Source: Notospermus geniculatus
Lineage: Eukaryota > Nemertea > Pilidiophora > Heteronemertea > Lineidae
Assembly (NCBI GenBank): GCA_002633025.1
Contig: NMRB01000077.1
Coordinates: 134,898 to 198,897, forward strand
Length of the DNA: 64,000 bases
Direction: 5' to 3'
Translations under genes and position numbers: made by a program
The notes under the pieces: generated by a model
The model's input: the letters and a program-made list of their open reading frames with translations, nothing else
Told to the model about the DNA's origin: nothing
The model's database searches: none
Shown: positions 61,701 through 64,000 of the stretch, piece by piece
Layout: the number at the start of each line of letters is the position of its first letter
How positions within the stretch are numbered: the stretch's first letter is position 1

Positions 61701-64000
61701 AGAAGCAAGTTTGTGCAATTCTGATTGGCTGAAATCTCACAGACCTCTCACATTGTCATCCAATCACAGCCGCCTTGCTGCCAAAGGACTCTGTATCTTG
61801 CCTTTGTGTTTGATTTGGTCGAGGATGCCCAGAACTGTAGCACAAATCAAAGGCTTGATTTCGGACGTACTTACTTTTGACACACTTCTTCCCCATTGGT
61901 GTCATTCCTGGCGGGCATGATTTCTGACAGACCCCCTTCACACGAGTGTAACCTGGCTGACACTTAGTAATACACTTCCCATCCTGAAGAACTTGGTCCT
62001 TAGGACAGATAGGAACACAGTCATCTCCCTTTTTCGTCGTCCCTTCTGGGCACTTGACCTTTGGAATTTCCTTCTCTGTTGGAGCTATGACTTTGCCTCC
62101 TTAAATAGAAACAGAAAAACTTATGGTGTGTTACACAACTTTTAGTTTGCAAACGAAGTCACAGAGGTTGGTAAAGTTAGCTTTTTTGGGAGCCGTTTCC
62201 GCAGAAGTCTCCCAGGGAATCGCAATGAGCAGGGTCAAAATTCTGCCCCACTGGTTCTCTGAACTCCAATTCAGCATGAGCAGCCATTTTCAAAGAATTC
62301 TCTCTCCCAGTGAACCATATACACACGAGACGACATTCCATTATTGTCAGATTCCTGCCACAATGATTCTGACGCATTCAAATTCTGAGAAGAGCAGAGG
62401 TTCTTAGCACTTGTTCCATTCGTCTAGCTTGGGATGATGTGGTAGCGTCCATTAAAATTCTATAGATCACACTCTCTGTCTGTTGTCAAGTCTTACCTTC
62501 GTCTTTCTTAGTGGACAGTTTCCCTATGACACACATCCTCGTCTTTTTGTCCCAATGTTGGCCTTTGTAGCATATTGGAGCTCCTGAAAGGCAATCAAGC
62601 TGTTAGACAGTGTCAAGGTGCCCTTTCACACTCTGCCAGTGTGTTATCATTGGGTTCCGTTGATTGGAGTGGAGTTTTATTATCTATTGAAGGAATTGCC
62701 CGAGACTTCTAGGAAGCGCAATCCCAAGCAGTAACTTTGGAAAGGGCAGCAGAAAATGTACTTACGGACGCACTTATTTTTCCACAGGTAGTAACCAGGC
62801 ATGCACCCTGAAAGAAAGAGGACACCAGGTTGTAAATTTTGATGGTGGATTTGTGAGTGAAACTTAAATCAGTCACAGTAGATCATGCTGACACCCTTTT
62901 ATAATCGCACCAAGACCTTCTCAAAACAGATAAAGGATTGAAAGTGGTTGAATCCTTTAATTTTTTTGTAGTTGGTCATGAATGCACCTCAACAGAAAGG
63001 ACAGCCTCTAAACAGTCTGGAATGTCTTGTAAACCGGATCAGCGTAGTTCGCCTCTCTTCACTTGCACGTCACCCTGTAGCACCACAACCATGAGGGCCG
63101 AAACCAAGTCTTAGGAGAGGATGAAGCTCAGCCGTCCAAAGTCTATTTTCATGAAGAGAAGTAATACGCCTGGGACTCTAGGACTTGGAAATGTTTGGTT
63201 CATTCCAAATCTGTTACTAACCAGGCAGATTGACCACTTGGAAGATCTTCTTCGTTATATGGTTAATGACCCATTTGTTCGTCAGAGTCATGTTTGGCCA
63301 CATGAAGTTTGGTGGAAGCATGGTCTGCCAGAAGGCGACTTCCTTGGTCTTGCCCACTGCCATGTAGAATAGGTAAACCTGGTGTGAGATGATTTGGGTG
63401 ATGGTCTTCATCACTGCTGCATTGTCTTTGTTGTTTGACGAGAAGCTACCAACCATCAGCACAGCACGGTGGATGTCTTTCCGGAAGAACTGCTTCCCTC
63501 TTGTGATCTTGAAAAGTGTTTTGATCAACCTGCAGGAAAGGAAATTTCATTCAGTGTCTAATTCAGGCATTCAAGAGAACTGATGGCATTGGTCGTCCAG
63601 TTACCCAATGTGGACTCTACAATGAACTTGGATCCTTTCATGTGATACCCAAACCTAGGGCCTATAGGCCAGTTGACAAGAAGAAAAAGTGAAGACCGCA
63701 CTTGCTCTTATGTGCAATGGGGCTTGCCCAGGCAAGGAGGAAAAATGTGTTCACTCACTCAAGCGTCTTTCCTGGCCCGCCAACATATTTGAGCTCCTGA
63801 ATCTTCGTATAGTACTTCTCGACCACGGCCTGGTCCTTATCATTGCCAAACATCTTCAACTCGATGACCTTGTCCTTGTTGTAGGTCACCAAGATTATCC
63901 GCAGCAGCTTCGGTGAGATGTAAAAGTTGTTGAGAATGAGGAGGATGAGGTCCTTTGTCTTGTAGAACTCTTCCTTTCCTGTTTTGGCTGAGGGGTCAAG
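37565..64000 (-). CDS. Giant VWA and two-cysteine-repeat protein (novel architecture), 5' partial
   Basis: About 65 exons, found by matching AG/GT borders and phase, encode ~1,930 residues in the window. Order from the 5' side: VWA domain, Cys-pair units, Pro/Lys exon, more units, a 257-codon Lys/Glu/Pro exon, more units, a 136-codon Lys/Glu exon, more units, an Ala-rich exon, ~36 further units, and a Lys/Glu tail with TAA at 37565. Almost all introns are phase 1. The unit is x-x-C-P-x-G-(Y/F)-x(5-8)-C-(V/I). VWA domains usually bind matrix or cell-surface ligands, and paired cysteines point to an oxidised, extracellular setting; both are inferences, since the start and any signal peptide lie outside. 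I do not recognise a named family. Gap n's at 38083 and 59450 fall in introns. Confidence 0.85.
38023..46211 (-). CDS. Main array of ~28 Cys-pair mini-exons
   Basis: Exons (low-high): 46116-46211, 45908-46006, 45346-45393, 45033-45080, 44602-44649, 44306-44356, 43940-43987, 43631-43678, 43431-43478, 43251-43298, 43001-43048, 42780-42827, 42394-42441, 42084-42131, 41879-41926, 41600-41647, 41438-41485, 41162-41209, 40980-41027, 40798-40824, 40536-40586, 40368-40415, 40034-40129, 39631-39681, 39406-39453, 39163-39210, 38809-38856, 38522-38572, 38222-38269, 38023-38070. Most are 48 or 51 bp and encode one unit such as VKCPVGFKKIDDRCI or VECPKGYVLTKKGDCH. Those of 96-99 bp hold two units. 40798-40824 is a 27-bp stub (KCEEKKCK). 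All are phase 1, usually with donor gtaagt/gtgagt and acceptor ttycag. Confidence 0.87.
39081..39104. repeat. Interstitial telomere-like repeat
   Basis: Four perfect aaccct units (TTAGGG on the other strand) in an intron of the VWA gene. Confidence 0.9.
39719..39960. repeat. Degenerate ~24-bp tandem repeat
   Basis: About ten imperfect units of attgagtcatgttgaggctg + ccc-like sequence in the intron between exons 40034-40129 and 39631-39681. Confidence 0.75.
46434..46868 (-). CDS. Three Cys-unit exons after the Ala-rich linker
   Basis: Exons 46868-46812 (PKCPGGAKSVGKDRCV), 46723-46676 (VKCTPGFKKKGIKCA) and 46472-46434 (TKCPLDKITACL, shortened unit). Phase 1 throughout. Confidence 0.8.
47132..47371 (-). 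CDS. Ala-rich linker exon
   Basis: A 240-bp phase-1 exon with KGQVNKSNAVVTQAP, a run of Ala, STAKAEAKSESTAKSEGS, a second Ala run and SPAPTAENAPKKE. No cysteine. Likely a flexible or helical spacer between two blocks of Cys units. Confidence 0.82.
47800..48816 (-). CDS. Five exons: Cys-pair units and one linker
   Basis: Exons 48816-48778 (DPIHPHKVTELH, no Cys), 48652-48596 (GKCPPGYIEKSHRCVKVE), 48328-48281 (TCPTGQHLLHHRCVE), 48062-48003 (HKCPGGHVDKNGKCVRDK) and 47850-47800 (IKCPPGYEALAYLCVK). All are phase 1 to phase 1. Confidence 0.82.
49133..49543 (-). CDS. Lys/Glu repeat exon (136 codons)
   Basis: A 411-bp phase-1 exon begins DIKKLVAKLQDIRHKHPNKD and then becomes almost pure K and E in KKEEKKEEKKK patterns, ending SDSKKSDLNEI. 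Alternating E and K four residues apart is the pattern of single alpha-helix rods. The plus-strand complement is a pyrimidine tract that gives long but meaningless open frames. Confidence 0.85.
50040..50897 (-). CDS. Cys-pair exons with charged extensions
   Basis: Exon 50897-50763 (135 bp) encodes PKKKCGKNEKLIEGKCKKMM and an uncharged tail (VNSIHPQNPFSQETSKAL). Exon 50126-50040 (87 bp) encodes DAGSCSKGFKKGEDGKCVK flanked by basic residues. A weak 36-bp exon between them (50411-50376, EAQDCNKLASM) keeps phase 1 but has a poor acceptor. Confidence 0.72.
50644..50679. promoter_or_regulatory. Inverted pair of AAGGTCAAGGTCA sites
   Basis: aaggtcaaggtca and its exact complement tgaccttgacctt are ten bases apart; further ccttgacc(t) copies lie at ~50624 and ~50706. 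TCAAGGTCA is the known extended half-site for ERR/SF-1-type nuclear receptors. Whether it is used here is unknown. Confidence 0.3.
51575..51635. repeat. Double palindrome
   Basis: aaaggaatcaaaccacagtt + tgattcct occurs twice in a row. Each unit is itself a hairpin (ggaatcaaac / gtttgattcc). Confidence 0.85.
52415..53391 (-). CDS. Cys unit and short Lys-rich linker exons
   Basis: Exons 53391-53338 (HLCKQHFHETSQLCKKK), 53103-53038 (AAEDKGKKKEEPAKKEEP) and 52465-52415 (KPEKSAASTKAPGKTE). The last two have no cysteine. All keep phase 1, with donors gtaagc. Confidence 0.75.
52485..52747. repeat. Degenerate tandem repeat
   Basis: About six or seven loosely repeated phrases of the form catcaaatacaatatcacat plus a tgytgacct-like tail. 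Intronic. Confidence 0.6.
52748..52898. repeat. Foldback/MITE-like element
   Basis: gtgaggcggtctaggaaaac plus ccatcggatgt pairs with acatctgatgggttttccta plus gaccgccacac; ~30-bp arms, one mismatch each side. Confidence 0.8.
53688..54268 (-). CDS. Cys-pair exons following the long charged exon
   Basis: Exons 54268-54215 (ACPDGFIARAKLCYRGK), 54086-54030 (KCDKGFHYVPARDLCVSE) and 53741-53688 (HSCPGKYDQKGHECIEK). Each is 54-57 bp, phase 1 at both ends, with a two-cysteine unit and two or three charged residues at the end. Confidence 0.82.
54491..55264 (-). CDS. Long Lys/Glu/Pro-rich exon (257 codons)
   Basis: A phase-1 exon of 774 bp with no cysteine. It begins EVAKDDMKNAKPVHLPRSG, has a Lys-rich centre containing FPMTENELDEFYKWKKMKG (the only segment that looks foldable), and ends with repeated KKEEKKEEKK blocks and EGVYMSPLKNETKKGN. 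Likely a charged spacer, partly a single alpha-helix. The acceptor follows ctcctgcag and the donor is gtaagt. Confidence 0.85.
55477..56589 (-). CDS. Cys-pair exons, block after the duplicated segment
   Basis: Exons 56589-56530 (HKCKADEYYLNGKCIKRG), 56321-56259 (KCRPGFIKHADKCEKMRHVH), 55856-55809 (DCPNREQRVHGKCPS) and 55536-55477 (RCPPGTKLDKEQNMCL). All are 48-63 bp, phase 1 to phase 1. The unit spacing varies more here than downstream. Confidence 0.8.
56164..56227 (-). repeat. tRNA-like sequence, probably SINE
   Basis: The minus strand has an A-box-like tagtggttatcatg, a possible anticodon loop ttagcaa, and a B box gggttcaaatcc inside a ccccggg/cccggg arm. The anticodon stem and acceptor do not close, so it is read as tRNA-derived. 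Confidence 0.35.
56636..56735. repeat. Foldback element
   Basis: ccatccttccacag and ggggtttttacct pair with aggtaaaaacctcc and ctgtgggaggatgg, with a small centre. It is intronic. Confidence 0.75.
57119..57252. repeat. Foldback element in an intron of the VWA gene
   Basis: Arms of ~50 bp: tatgcaccaacaaagattat, then cttcaactcaggttcagcca and caactttt, pair with aaaagctgtggctcaacctg, agttcaggataatcttcgtt and ggtgcata. Confidence 0.85.
57313..59449. repeat. 2.14-kb duplicated segment, left copy
   Basis: It carries exons 57391-57441 (AKCPKGTHPSGGVCLK), 58191-58256 (ICPKGYKKSVATGQCL), 58610-58675 (VVCPEGRQLHKGQCVK) and 59091-59411. The copy begins tcacaccaacactca and ends at cagtatacc, immediately before the n at 59450. 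Introns are copied too. Confidence 0.9.
59091..59411 (-). CDS. Pro/Lys/Ala/Thr-rich linker exon
   Basis: A 321-bp phase-1 exon starts DVPAHYEGLKATVSS and continues into repeated PKIPKPAAVPTPK blocks, ending STPVHAG. It is likely an extended, disordered spacer. The second copy at 61229-61549 differs at one repeat residue (RPK here, TPK there). Confidence 0.82.
59451..61587. repeat. 2.14-kb duplicated segment, right copy
   Basis: It begins tcacaccaacactca directly after the n and ends cagtatacc at 61587, an offset of exactly 2138. Exons are 59529-59579, 60329-60394, 60748-60813 and 61229-61549. It differs from the left copy by scattered substitutions and small indels, mostly near 59670-59890. 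Confidence 0.9.
61875..62099 (-). CDS. Exon with four fused Cys-pair units
   Basis: A single 225-bp exon holds four units without introns: VKCPEGTTKKGDDCV, PICPKDQVLQDGKCI, TKCQPGYTRVKGVCQ and KSCPPGMTPMGKKCV, after a short Pro/Glu/Lys lead. Elsewhere in the gene each unit has its own exon. The acceptor is ctatttaag and the donor gtaagt. Confidence 0.85.
62497..62807 (-). CDS. First Cys-pair exons after the VWA domain
   Basis: Exon 62807-62766 (42 bp) encodes GCMPGYYLWKNKCV. Exon 62583-62497 (87 bp) encodes APICYKGQHWDKKTRMCV followed by a Lys/Ser linker. Both are phase 1 at each end. Confidence 0.8.
63222..64000 (-). CDS. VWA domain exons of the giant protein
   Basis: Two exons (64000-63759 and 63529-63222, joined at phase 2) give a nearly complete VWA fold. 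The pieces are LDPSAKTGKEEFYKTKDLI (strand 1 and helix 1), LLRIILVTYNKDKVIEL, KIQELKYVGGPGKTLE, HRAVLMVGSFSSNNKD, HQVYLFYMAVGKTKEVAFWQ. The metal (MIDAS) motif is degenerate: DxSxS is DPSAK, and the usual TDG is VGS. The exon leaves phase 1 at LPG|, which joins the first Cys unit (CMPGYYLWKNKCV). More VWA sequence or a signal peptide may lie upstream of the window. Confidence 0.85.

Overview
This is a eukaryotic, animal-type window. Genes are split by GT-AG introns and the spacer is full of short palindromic (foldback/MITE-like) elements. The motifs acatgtacatgt and aggcctac are everywhere. There are four single-n scaffold gaps (5176, 25742, 38083, 59450). Gene content and base composition suggest a marine invertebrate, perhaps an echinoderm or hemichordate, but the species cannot be fixed from the sequence alone.

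Region 1-31.9 kb holds three conserved genes. (1) A TSC22/bunched-type leucine-zipper gene on + (1-14509): a long first exon that starts outside the window, a 12.9-kb intron containing a probable alternative short first exon (5855-5940), and two exons encoding the TSC box and zipper. (2) SERP1/RAMP4 on - (24674-25568), a 64-residue tail-anchored ER protein in three small exons. (3) eIF2A on + (27029-31836), eleven exons covering all but the first ~85-90 residues. The order and orientation TSC22(+) / SERP1(-) / EIF2A(+) match what I know of human 3q25 (TSC22D2, SERP1, EIF2A), so this looks like ancient microsynteny. Two neighbouring introns of eIF2A carry U12-type signals, one of them AT-AC.

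Region 31.9-37.5 kb has no convincing gene. It contains a ~67-bp minisatellite, the broken 3' end of a non-LTR retrotransposon and several foldback elements.

Region 37.5-64 kb is one very large minus-strand gene whose 5' end lies beyond the window. About 65 exons encode a VWA domain with a degenerate metal site. This is followed by nearly 60 copies of a ~16-residue two-cysteine unit (consensus xxCPxGYxxxxGxCV), mostly one unit per 48-51-bp phase-1 exon. The units are interrupted by Lys/Glu-rich, Ala-rich and Pro/Lys-rich low-complexity exons, and the protein ends in a Lys/Glu tail. I do not recognise this architecture; it is the most novel object in the window. A 2.14-kb 'tandem duplication' of four of its exons meets exactly at a scaffold n and is probably an unmerged allelic contig overlap.
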